A stretch of 64,000 nucleotides of DNA from Vibrio splendidus (GTDB lineage: Bacteria; Pseudomonadota; Gammaproteobacteria; Enterobacterales; Vibrionaceae): contig NZ_LNRF01000001.1 in assembly GCF_001557875.1 (NCBI RefSeq), positions 1,240,001 through 1,304,000 of the forward strand, read 5' to 3'. Under the pieces are notes generated by a model, which ran no database searches, had not been told where the DNA came from, and worked only from the letters and a program-made list of their open reading frames with translations. Numbering within the stretch: position 1 is the stretch's first letter; every line of letters begins with the position of its first letter. Positions 54,923 through 62,863 of this stretch are shown here, piece by piece. A program made the position numbers and the translations under genes.

Positions 54923-55829
54923 CATCTTAAACTTGCTTCCCCACGAACATCTGAGAAGTTTTCTTCATCGGATTCATATTATGTCTCCATTTGGTACTTT
55001 TAGTACTACAGCACGACGTTTAGGGCTCGAAAAATTTAGTTCTTCTCCAGTGACAGTGTTCTCAGATCTCGACTTCTTACTCATGGACACTTTAAATAGT
55101 GATAATCGTACTATTTGGAAAAAGCATTTGCACGGTAACGTCATTGAGTCTTTCCTGAACGAACATGAGAAAAGACAGGTTCCGTTGTTCCTGATAGGGA
55201 AACAATATGACATTGAATTTATACACTCGCAAACAGTTCACAACCGCACATGGCGTTGCTGCAAAGACTGCATAGAAGAAGATCATGACACGTATGGTGT
55301 GGCATATTTCCATCAACCACATCAACTGCAAGGTGTGTTTCACTGTTACAAACACGGTTCAAGACTTATCAACGCCTGCTCGTCATGTGATTACCGCTTG
55401 AAGAACATCAGCCGAATGCCAACACCAGCTTTAGCTTGTCCAAAATGTGATTCCAGCATGACATGTCAAGAATTGTATTCTGATGAAACAACGCTGAAGG
55501 TTGAACGGCTAATGATTGCATTAAACAATGGAGAACTCGCCCTAGACCTTGAATCCGTGCAACAAAATACGTTGGCACACATGGGATTTACGCTTGAGCA
55601 AACTGAAACGTTAGCTTTTAAGAAAGCTTGTGGCGATTGGTACAAAGAGATTTTCATGACTCTAGGGAAAAGCGCTCTAGAGCAGTACTTCTCGAATACG
55701 AGGAAAGTAAATGATCACATAATTACTCCTACTATGAGGACTACACGCCTATTTTTATCAACTTCAACAAACAGATTTAGTCCACCACTGATCTACATTC
55801 TCATGCTGGTCGCTACAGGACAACTATAG
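54915..55829 (+). CDS. tniQ: TniQ-family target-site protein (short)
   Basis: 304 residues with the TniQ N-terminal fold (LLPHEHLRSFLHRIHIMSPFGTF) and two zinc-binding clusters: WRCCKDCIEEDHDTYGVAYFH...FHCYKHG and NACSSCDYRL...LACPKCDSS. TniQ proteins bridge a DNA-recognition partner to TnsC. In CRISPR-linked elements TniQ joins Cascade, but no cas gene is seen here, so it may act with the longer TnsD-like protein encoded next. It overlaps tnsC by 8 nt and lies 4 nt before tnsD. Confidence 0.88.
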   Translation: MNNILNLLPHEHLRSFLHRIHIMSPFGTFSTTARRLGLEKFSSSPVTVFSDLDFLLMDTLNSDNRTIWKKHLHGNVIESFLNEHEKRQVPLFLIGKQYDIEFIHSQTVHNRTWRCCKDCIEEDHDTYGVAYFHQPHQLQGVFHCYKHGSRLINACSSCDYRLKNISRMPTPALACPKCDSSMTCQELYSDETTLKVERLMIALNNGELALDLESVQQNTLAHMGFTLEQTETLAFKKACGDWYKEIFMTLGKSALEQYFSNTRKVNDHIITPTMRTTRLFLSTSTNRFSPPLIYILMLVATGQL

Positions 55830-55833
55830 ATCT

Positions 55834-57417
55834 ATGTACCTGCACGAAATAGCTGGAGAAGCCTTTTATAGTCTAGTTGCGCGACACCACGCAGCCTCAC
55901 CAAGACGCTCGCTACGCGAAAAAAACCGAGCTCTCCTTGGGCGTACAGATGTGCGCATTAACCCACAGCTTCCTTGCATGCTCAAACACGTTGCCAAACA
56001 GACTTCAATAGACGCGGAAAGGTTGTTGTTTGACGGTACTTGTTTCCCTGTTGTCGGCTCTTGCCTTCAAGATAACAAAAGCAAAGCAAGACTTAGATGG
56101 CACATGTTGAGTAATGATGGCAGTCACATCGCTGCTGTATCACGTACCGCTTGTTCTCGGTTACAGTTTAGCAGTGCACTAAAGCTCTGCTCGCGATGCC
56201 TAGAGGAAGATGCATTGAAATGGGGGCATGGTATTTGGCGTACCGTACATCAGTATTACGGTATGTTCGTTTGCCCAAAGCATGCATGTTGGCTGCAATA
56301 TGCACCGACAAATGCCGATGGTCTTAACAAACGCATTGAACTACCACCAACACCTTACGATAGATGTTTCCATGGTTCGGATCTGTGCTTAGAACGAGCG
56401 TTGAGGTTGTCGCAATTCATCAGTAGTTGGCATCAATATGAATGCGAACGTCGATTCGATCATATTGTTACGCCCTCTCACTCATCTTGGATGGGTAAGG
56501 CTCATTTGTTAACTCCGAAAGGACAGATCAGGCAATCAGAAGCAGTCAATCGTCTACAAAACTTTTGGGCTCCTCTATTTGCTGGTGCAAAGCTACTGCC
56601 TTCGAAGCTATACCAGTTTAATTTCTTAAGATTCCTTCTCTTAAATGGCAACTACAACCATTACATACAGCATGCATTGGTTGGTGCTTTTTTTTCCAAG
56701 AACGCCAAGTTTTATCTTCAACAAACTGAGCAGGCCTCAAATTATTGCAATCGGGAATCATCTAAACCTCGTGTCTGTCTATCAGAGCTGACCTCAGGAA
56801 ACTCGCTTCGTTCTGTCGCCAAGGCGACAGGATATTCGGTGGGCTATCTAGCAGCCCTAGCGCAGAGGAATGGGATAGCGGTAAATCATCGATTCAAACG
56901 ACTAAGTAACTCGCTAGTCGATATGATCATAAAACTCGCATTCCGTGGACTTCATCGACGAGATATCGCGAAATTATGCGGTGTTAGCGTTGGAACCGTG
57001 GAACAAAAAATCAACTCGATGTCAGGGTTAGCGGCTTGGAGAAAACGGCTCTGGTTCTGCCAAAAACGAAATCAATATCGTCAAACACTCCAGTCAATCA
57101 TTTCTCAAAACCCAACATTAACTAGAACAGAGATTAAACATTCGAGCAGTTGCTACATGTGGCTCTTTCGATATGACAAAGATTGGCTAAACCAACACTT
57201 ACCAAAACGAGAGCCAGCTAAGTTCCATAAATCTATTGATTGGAATCAGGTAGATAAAAAGCTGGCTAAACAAATTAAGCAACACGTAAATAAGGCTAAT
57301 TCGGTGTCTCACGTCGAAAGACAAGTGAACTCACGACACTCCTTAATCAAAAACAGAAAACGCCTACCCCTTTCGATTAAGCAAGCGGAACAAATCGTCG
57401 AAAAATCTAAAAACTAG
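55834..57417 (+). CDS. tnsD: TnsD-like target selector (TniQ domain plus C-terminal helix-turn-helix)
   Basis: 527 residues, near the length of Tn7 TnsD (508). The N-terminal TniQ domain has AGEAFYSLVARHHAASPRRSL and a zinc cluster LCSRCLEEDALKWGHGIWRTV...FVCPKHACWL. The C-terminal half carries helix-turn-helix elements, SLRSVAKATGYSVGYLAALAQ and LHRRDIAKLCGVSVGTVEQK, typical of sequence-specific TnsD-type selectors. The element sits just after gcvP, so this protein may recognise the gcvP 3' end; that target is inferred from position. The next gene follows by 11 nt. Confidence 0.88.
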   Translation: MYLHEIAGEAFYSLVARHHAASPRRSLREKNRALLGRTDVRINPQLPCMLKHVAKQTSIDAERLLFDGTCFPVVGSCLQDNKSKARLRWHMLSNDGSHIAAVSRTACSRLQFSSALKLCSRCLEEDALKWGHGIWRTVHQYYGMFVCPKHACWLQYAPTNADGLNKRIELPPTPYDRCFHGSDLCLERALRLSQFISSWHQYECERRFDHIVTPSHSSWMGKAHLLTPKGQIRQSEAVNRLQNFWAPLFAGAKLLPSKLYQFNFLRFLLLNGNYNHYIQHALVGAFFSKNAKFYLQQTEQASNYCNRESSKPRVCLSELTSGNSLRSVAKATGYSVGYLAALAQRNGIAVNHRFKRLSNSLVDMIIKLAFRGLHRRDIAKLCGVSVGTVEQKINSMSGLAAWRKRLWFCQKRNQYRQTLQSIISQNPTLTRTEIKHSSSCYMWLFRYDKDWLNQHLPKREPAKFHKSIDWNQVDKKLAKQIKQHVNKANSVSHVERQVNSRHSLIKNRKRLPLSIKQAEQIVEKSKN

Positions 57418-57428
57418 GAACAATTACT

Positions 57429-58067
57429 ATGACATTTCTCGGTAAATTCAAACAAATTTTCGAAGCACACGAAGTTAAACCTCACTTGCGTGACATTGCC
57501 ATGTTTGTGACTCTGAATGATACAAGGCTCTACCCAATTGAGCAGTTTGATGAGAATGGAGACATTCACCCGTACCTCGCGCCACACCTAAACCTCATAA
57601 AGGTAATCAAGCGACACAACGCGGTAAGGTGGTTTCTTACCCCCAAAACTTACCAGGTTTGGGATTATAAAGTGCATCCTGACTATAAACATCTTATTGA
57701 TAAGCGACTTAACGACCATCTAAAAGCACTAGAAATGTTTGAGCGAAGCCATAACTATCTAACTGCGAGTCCTGAATCACTCCTCAAACAAAATGACAAC
57801 GGCAAACTATTCAACATGTTCTGTGATTACATGTGTACATTTAACGCCGTTGCCATTGAAAGCAAAGAGATATCAACGACTGAATGGGTTATTTGGTTTG
57901 CTGAAGCTTCCCGCATCGATCAGCAGAGTGAAGAATACAAGAAAAAACAGAGACATCATAAAGCGGCTATCGCTGACTGTAATATCATCAAAGACGATTA
58001 CGACGAAGAAAATGATGAGTTCTACAATCGAAATTATCCAAAATATCGATTAGCTCAGAAGAGTTGA
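57429..58067 (+). CDS. Unknown sixth gene of the transposition operon
   Basis: 212 residues, not recognised. It has a good ribosome site (TAGGAAC eight bases before the ATG) 11 nt after tnsD, so it is co-transcribed with the tns genes. It is soluble, with many aromatic and His residues (LNLIKVIKRHNAVRWFLTPKTYQVWDYKVHP), a helical middle, and an acidic, Tyr-rich tail (DDYDEENDEFYNRNYPKYRL). There is no zinc cluster, helix-turn-helix or similarity to TnsE (about 540 residues) that I can see. It may be an accessory targeting, regulatory or immunity factor; this is a guess. Confidence 0.75.
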   Translation: MTFLGKFKQIFEAHEVKPHLRDIAMFVTLNDTRLYPIEQFDENGDIHPYLAPHLNLIKVIKRHNAVRWFLTPKTYQVWDYKVHPDYKHLIDKRLNDHLKALEMFERSHNYLTASPESLLKQNDNGKLFNMFCDYMCTFNAVAIESKEISTTEWVIWFAEASRIDQQSEEYKKKQRHHKAAIADCNIIKDDYDEENDEFYNRNYPKYRLAQKS

Positions 58068-58071
58068 CTCT

Positions 58072-58094
58072 GGTGGAGCGCAAGTAGCTCCACC
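58072..58094 (+). terminator. Hairpin after the tns operon
   Basis: GGTGGAGC / GCTCCACC around a 7-base loop, 5 bp after the last stop codon. No U-run follows, so it is a weak or factor-dependent end. Confidence 0.4.
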
Positions 58095-58218
58095 TGCGTT
58101 GGTTCAAACAAACCATTGATTTAGAAAGTTACGCCAATTGATTTTAACGAAAATCAGAAGCATAAGTACACAAGCTCTATGTTCAGGTCAATAGTCAATA
58201 CGTGACCTATTCTCTGAA

Positions 58219-58280
58219 GACAAGTTGACACTTGAATAGCCTCAGCGACAAATTAACAATGTGAAACTTAACACTGTGAA
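58219..58280 (+). repeat. Three related 18-19-bp repeats upstream of darT
   Basis: GACAAGTTGACACTTGAA (58219-58236), GACAAATTAACAATGTGAA (58247-58265) and GAAACTTAACACTGTGAA (58263-58280) share the pattern GA-A--TT-ACA-T-TGAA. They may be operators for darT or remnants of a transposon end; spacing does not match the gcvP-side repeats. Confidence 0.45.
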
Positions 58281-58336
58281 ACACATATGTTAGTGATATA
58301 GTCCAGTAACCCTCTAAATAACAAGGACTAATGAAT

Positions 58337-58912
58337 ATGTCTGTTCGAGACTACAAAAATGGTAGATTACTTTACCACATAACTTCAATCCAAAATCTTC
58401 CGAGTATTTTGAAAGAAGGTTTACTTCCCAGAAATCAAAGGAAGCCAGTTGTCGATGTAGCAGACCAAGAAATACTTACTGGTCGTGCAAAGTATGGGCT
58501 AGATTCAATGGTTCCTTTCCATTTTTTTGCCGACAATCCTTTTGATGGACGAGTCCAAAAAGATCACCCTCAAGAAACCTTTATTTTTATTGGCATTCCT
58601 CGCACACATGCCAACTCGAATAATTGGAACATATCAGCGAAGCACCCATTAAATGGGGAATTTGAATTGCTAGGTTATGCGAAAGGTATCGAAGCAATTG
58701 ATTGGGATGCAATGAATGCTCGAGATTACACTACACGCGAAGGCAAAAGCGTATGTATGGCAGAATGCCTTTCACCCAAAACAGTCCCTGCAAAAGATTT
58801 TCAACAGATCTTTGTAAAGTCAGAGCAAGACAAACAAACCGTTGAGGCTTTGCTGCGAGACTTCGGTATCAAGTGTTGGGTAAACGTTAATACTCATATG
58901 TTTGCAGGTTAG
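58337..58912 (+). CDS. darT: DarT-like DNA ADP-ribosyltransferase toxin
   Basis: 191 residues from ATG 58337, nine bases after AAGGA; the ATG at 58331 is only three bases after it. The sequence fits the DarT (DUF4433) family: LYHITSIQNLPSILKEGLL at the NAD-binding start, a middle GLDSMVPFHFFADNPFD segment, and MAECLSP near residue 140 with the probable catalytic Glu. DarT attaches ADP-ribose to bases in single-stranded DNA, blocking replication, and in phage-infected cells acts as an abortive-infection effector. The partner macrodomain gene lies tail to tail, 44 bp away. Confidence 0.85.
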   Translation: MSVRDYKNGRLLYHITSIQNLPSILKEGLLPRNQRKPVVDVADQEILTGRAKYGLDSMVPFHFFADNPFDGRVQKDHPQETFIFIGIPRTHANSNNWNISAKHPLNGEFELLGYAKGIEAIDWDAMNARDYTTREGKSVCMAECLSPKTVPAKDFQQIFVKSEQDKQTVEALLRDFGIKCWVNVNTHMFAG

Positions 58913-58956
58913 TCTCTAGCAATAAAAAACTTTCGAAAACTTCAGATAAGAAGGGC

Positions 58957-59991
58957 TTAGGTAAACTGCCCTTCTTCAACTAAACGTTGATATGCGGACT
59001 TAATTAAAGTCGGGGACACACGAGCTTGTAATGATGTTAACGATGACACATGTTCCACAAGAGACTCTGCAAAGACCTCCTTGTTAGCGTCACTCATTTT
59101 TTTAGCTGACCACAAAGTAGATGCCAGAATAATCATTCCATCTTTAGATTCATAGCCAGCAATGAGGTCGTTAACGTACGATATACTTTTTTCATTAGAA
59201 TTCTGTTCTCGCAACATACGAGTTGCTTTAGACACAACTTTAGGTTCCAACATAATGAAAGTACTATCAGCAGGCTTATTAATCCCAGAGATATATAAGA
59301 AATCTCCATCCATTATTTTTATCGCACTATTTAAAACAGATGAATACGGCCCCTGCCTGAACTCATTAAATTCCATCTTGTTTAGCTCTACACCGTTACA
59401 ACTTAGAATATAAAGTAAACACTGAGCCTCAAGCTCCGACATTTGTTTCTTACGCGATGATGACAGATACTTTTTCAATGCAACTATAAGTGTTGCCCTA
59501 CCTAGCGTTAGTTCAAGGCTTCTGTCCTTTGGAGGCGCGTCATTTGGAGCATAAATTCTCCATTCTACGTCATCTAACGAGGACAACTTATCATGAATTT
59601 GTCTTTCAACCTGGCTCCATGGTAGCCCCCCTAATCCACTACCGAGGGCAGGGATAGCCACTGACTTAATCCCCTTATCTAAAACAACTCTAACTAAGTC
59701 ATCTAAACCATTCTCGATATACTCTATTTTCGATTTACCGCGCCAATGCGCTTTAGTTGGAAAATTAATAATGTATCGGGGAGAACCTTCAGCAATGTTC
59801 TTTACTAACAAAACCTTACCAACTGATAACTCTTCATTTTTACAAGCATCTCTGTAAATTTTGAAGTTATCTGGATAACGTTCTTTGAACTGATAAGCAA
59901 GGCCTTTACCCATTACCCCTACTGTATTCACTGTATTGACTAGGGCTTCAGCATCATCAGCGAACAAGTCACCTTTTTTGTATGTAATCAT
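58957..59991 (-). CDS. darG: DarG-like macrodomain antitoxin
   Basis: 344 residues. The N-terminal macrodomain (1-150) has MITYKKGDLFADDAEALVNT, NTVGVMGKGLAYQFK and the loop IPALGSGLGGLPWS, as in DarG, which removes ADP-ribose from DNA. The C-terminal part (about 180-344) is helical and probably binds DarT directly. Unlike most known loci, where darT and darG are one operon, here darG is encoded convergently with darT. Its start has no strong ribosome site; ACTAAC is repeated just upstream (ACTAACGAACTAAC). Confidence 0.88.
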   Translation of the reverse strand: MITYKKGDLFADDAEALVNTVNTVGVMGKGLAYQFKERYPDNFKIYRDACKNEELSVGKVLLVKNIAEGSPRYIINFPTKAHWRGKSKIEYIENGLDDLVRVVLDKGIKSVAIPALGSGLGGLPWSQVERQIHDKLSSLDDVEWRIYAPNDAPPKDRSLELTLGRATLIVALKKYLSSSRKKQMSELEAQCLLYILSCNGVELNKMEFNEFRQGPYSSVLNSAIKIMDGDFLYISGINKPADSTFIMLEPKVVSKATRMLREQNSNEKSISYVNDLIAGYESKDGMIILASTLWSAKKMSDANKEVFAESLVEHVSSLTSLQARVSPTLIKSAYQRLVEEGQFT

Positions 59992-60132
59992 GTTAGTTCG
60001 TTAGTGTGAAAGGTAGTCCCAAAAACAGGACTAACAAATGTGAATTTAAGACTGTATAGGATACTTGATACGCAACTAATCCGCTATAAGAGTATGAGGT
60101 AATGACAGTTTTTCTTAAGTTTCATGACGTAA

Positions 60133-60160
60133 AAGCCAAGCTAAACTAGCAGCTTGGCTT
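60133..60160 (-). terminator. Intrinsic terminator of the HD hydrolase gene
   Basis: AAGCCAAGCT / AGCTTGGCTT with an 8-base loop; in minus-strand RNA it is followed by UUUU. It lies 20 bp beyond the stop of the gene at 60180. Confidence 0.7.
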
Positions 60161-60179
60161 CCAACGAACAGATTAAAAA

Positions 60180-61718
60180 CTAGTCGCTCTTTGATTTGAC
60201 TAGTTTATGTTCATGTAAAAACTCAGCCTTATATTGGTCTATTCGCCTTACTAGTTCCATGCCAAAACTATCGGAAATTGAATTATGAGCGAATATCCTG
60301 ATGAAGCACTTTATGGACTGGTATCTTGACAACTTCTTGTTTGAATCCTTAAACGCTGTTACAGAATACTTTCCATCAAGCTGTTTTTCTAACAATTTAA
60401 TCTCCGTCTTTGAGATATCTTTGAAAGCATTATCGGTCATGACATCTATGGTAAATTTCGACCTATCAATACCTTGGCTTGTAATCATTTCATCGATTGT
60501 TAACGTTAACAGCTTGACTGTATCCTTATTGATAACATCCGTGATATTCAAGTTTTCGGGATACAACTTTGATTCGTAGACTTTTTCCCATGGCGTACGA
60601 TGGATTATGTCGTTATTCACTTCCTCAGCAGCAATGTTCCCTTCAATCGCCACAGCCAGTTGTTCGTTCAAGAAATGATCATCCGAGTTATTCTCATAGA
60701 AATCTTGGATTTGCTCTAAATAAGACTTTTTTTCGGCATCTGAAGGCAAAGTGAACTCAAACAAATCAACATCTGCGTTAACTTTCTTTGCTAAGCTACA
60801 CACTTTGCTCAACATAGAAGAAAAAGAGCGATTAGTCTTGTGGTAGTAGACTTGTCCAAATAAATTCGCCCTAGCGTTGATGAATTCAACAATAGAGTCT
60901 AGGCCACTTTCTTTATAAGCTAGGTGAACAGCCCCATCACACTGGACAGGAACCATAGACATAAAGAGTCGGTTATGGTCATAGATTCCACATTTCACGC
61001 CTGAAAAATAGCTATCCCTTAGAAGGTAGTCCATTCGATCTGCATCAATAGGGCATGATGAAATTATTGAAGTCAAAAGAGGTAGTATGTTTAAGTTTCC
61101 TTGTTCAACCTCTATGTCCAAGCACACGTTATTGCTCTTGTAATCCTTCTCAATAATTGCGAGGACGTTATCGATATTTATATCCGCTTTATGTTTATCA
61201 TCCAAGCTACTGTAAATAGCTTTAATAAATAAAAGTGAAATGTGCTCATGCTCTACGTTATTGCCGTCTTTAATCAGTTCCAATATCTCAGGGAAATCAT
61301 TTCCAAAATACTCCTGAAAGTCATCCTTAGAAAACATAAAGGAGTCAAACTGATGAGACATAGGGCCATGACCGATGTCGTGCAATAACGCCGCCAAACG
61401 AAGTTCTTTAACAAAATTGACAGGTAACTCAGTAAGGCCAGTATAAATCAAGTCATCATTGTATTTATTCTCATACCGATGTGCATTCACTCCCATATTG
61501 GTAAGGATTTCATATGACAAGTGCATCACACCTAATGAGTGTTCGAAGCGGCTATGCATAGCTGATGGAAAGACTTTATAGAGGAATGTATTTTGTTTTA
61601 TATTCCTAAGTCTCTGGAATAGAGGATGATCAATAAATGCTAGTTCAAGCTCTGTCAGCCGAATTATTCCATGAATGGGGTCAAGTATTTTACCTGTTAA
61701 GTATTGTTCGAATCGCAT
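60180..61718 (-). CDS. HD-domain phosphohydrolase, SAMHD1/dGTPase-like
   Basis: 512 residues from ATG 61718, preferred over an in-frame ATG 17 codons earlier because AGGTG lies four bases upstream. HD motifs: SRFEHSLGVMHLSYE (first His), LLHDIGHGPMSHQFD (His-Asp) and IDADRMDYLLRDSYFSG (distal Asp), with DPIHGIIRLTELE at the N-terminus. That is the SAMHD1-like dNTPase pattern. dNTP depletion is a known anti-phage strategy for relatives, but substrate and role here are inference. Monocistronic, between darG and the Toprim gene. Confidence 0.85.
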   Translation of the reverse strand: MRFEQYLTGKILDPIHGIIRLTELELAFIDHPLFQRLRNIKQNTFLYKVFPSAMHSRFEHSLGVMHLSYEILTNMGVNAHRYENKYNDDLIYTGLTELPVNFVKELRLAALLHDIGHGPMSHQFDSFMFSKDDFQEYFGNDFPEILELIKDGNNVEHEHISLLFIKAIYSSLDDKHKADINIDNVLAIIEKDYKSNNVCLDIEVEQGNLNILPLLTSIISSCPIDADRMDYLLRDSYFSGVKCGIYDHNRLFMSMVPVQCDGAVHLAYKESGLDSIVEFINARANLFGQVYYHKTNRSFSSMLSKVCSLAKKVNADVDLFEFTLPSDAEKKSYLEQIQDFYENNSDDHFLNEQLAVAIEGNIAAEEVNNDIIHRTPWEKVYESKLYPENLNITDVINKDTVKLLTLTIDEMITSQGIDRSKFTIDVMTDNAFKDISKTEIKLLEKQLDGKYSVTAFKDSNKKLSRYQSIKCFIRIFAHNSISDSFGMELVRRIDQYKAEFLHEHKLVKSKSD

Positions 61719-61987
61719 AGCACACCTATCTCCTGAAAATGCAATATAACTCATAACATTGGGGTGCATATCAACAAATTCAATAGATAGTGTCTAAGTA
61801 TCTTTCTAGTTAATCAAAATATACAAAGTTGCCATTAAAGCCCACTCATTAACACGTTACTATTGACTCTATTCACAGCACTAGTAGTTATCCTCTAATG
61901 GAGCCACTAAATACTAATCATGTTGAACTAGACTTTCTGTTTAAATAACAGTTAAATTAGAATTGAACACTCAAAATTAGGTACGGA

Positions 61988-62863
61988 CTAAACCAAGGGA
62001 GCTCTAGATAAATCTATAATAATCAAAGTGCACTGGTTTCTAATCAAGTGCTCTTGAGTTATTGCCAGTGAATTCTCCTCAATGAAGGTTAAATGCTCTC
62101 GTATTGATGCGCTAACAACTCTGTTCTTTAGCCTATCAAGCTGTTCTAGTTGCTTCAAAAATTCATCTAGCTTGTTGATACTTTGGAACAACTCCAGATT
62201 TTTGACAGGTACAATCCAATGATGTTTATCATTACTTAGTTGGTCGATCATATCTAAGCCTGCTGGATCGTAATCAAAGAAAAAACCCACCTCAACATCA
62301 TTGTTGTCAAAGCACTCAATCATAGTAGGTAGGTCTTTTTGGTTCTTTCCGTGACCACGGTAGACGAGCACTGCGGATTGCCATTCCGCAGGTAAGGAGT
62401 GTACGACATCTCTCCATCGCACAATAAGCTCACCATTTTCAATAATGAGGACACGGCTAAAACGCTGGAAATCAAGGTCATCCAATTCTACAGAAACAAT
62501 ATAGCTAGCTTCTTTCGGTACATCTGGCTGGTTCTTTAACGGGATATTCACATTACCAGCTAAGCTAATTAGCTGCTGAAACACACCACCTTTAGCTGAT
62601 TTCTCATTAATACTAGGGCCTGCTGCGTCCAATCTTGAATTACTACACTGTTGAAAGGTCAATAAATTTTGCCCCAATGCAGAAGTAAAATAATTATCAA
62701 TTTCCCTCAATTCGGAGCGGGATACGAGAATTGAATTGCCACTAACAACCCCTACTTCCACGAGTCTGCAAACTTCAGTATTGGACTTGTTGGCAGATAT
62801 CCTCTCCCTAGAACTGGCAACAATCCTCTTAGCTGCATTAATTAACGATCGAGATAACATCAT
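61988..62863 (-). CDS. Toprim-domain protein (JetD/Wadjet-like)
   Basis: 291 residues. The C-terminal half has a Toprim-type core: VLIIENGE (first Glu), YRGHGKNQKDL and FFFDYDPAGLDMIDQL (the D-x-D-P-A-G motif of topoisomerase VI/Spo11/JetD-type domains). The N-terminal half (1-130) is a helical DNA-binding-like region. Such a protein, coupled to a coiled-coil partner, is typical of the nuclease subunit of Wadjet/MksBEFG condensin systems that cleave plasmids. The ATG overlaps the stop of the upstream gene (TAATG), so the two are coupled. Confidence 0.65.
   Translation of the reverse strand: MMLSRSLINAAKRIVASSRERISANKSNTEVCRLVEVGVVSGNSILVSRSELREIDNYFTSALGQNLLTFQQCSNSRLDAAGPSINEKSAKGGVFQQLISLAGNVNIPLKNQPDVPKEASYIVSVELDDLDFQRFSRVLIIENGELIVRWRDVVHSLPAEWQSAVLVYRGHGKNQKDLPTMIECFDNNDVEVGFFFDYDPAGLDMIDQLSNDKHHWIVPVKNLELFQSINKLDEFLKQLEQLDRLKNRVVSASIREHLTFIEENSLAITQEHLIRNQCTLIIIDLSRAPLV

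Noticed and set aside
58219-58280. Left end of a short 7.8-kb transposon just after the tns operon
   Set aside because: The repeats are in direct, not inverted, orientation to the gcvP-side repeats, differ in spacing and sequence, and accessory genes continue to the right.
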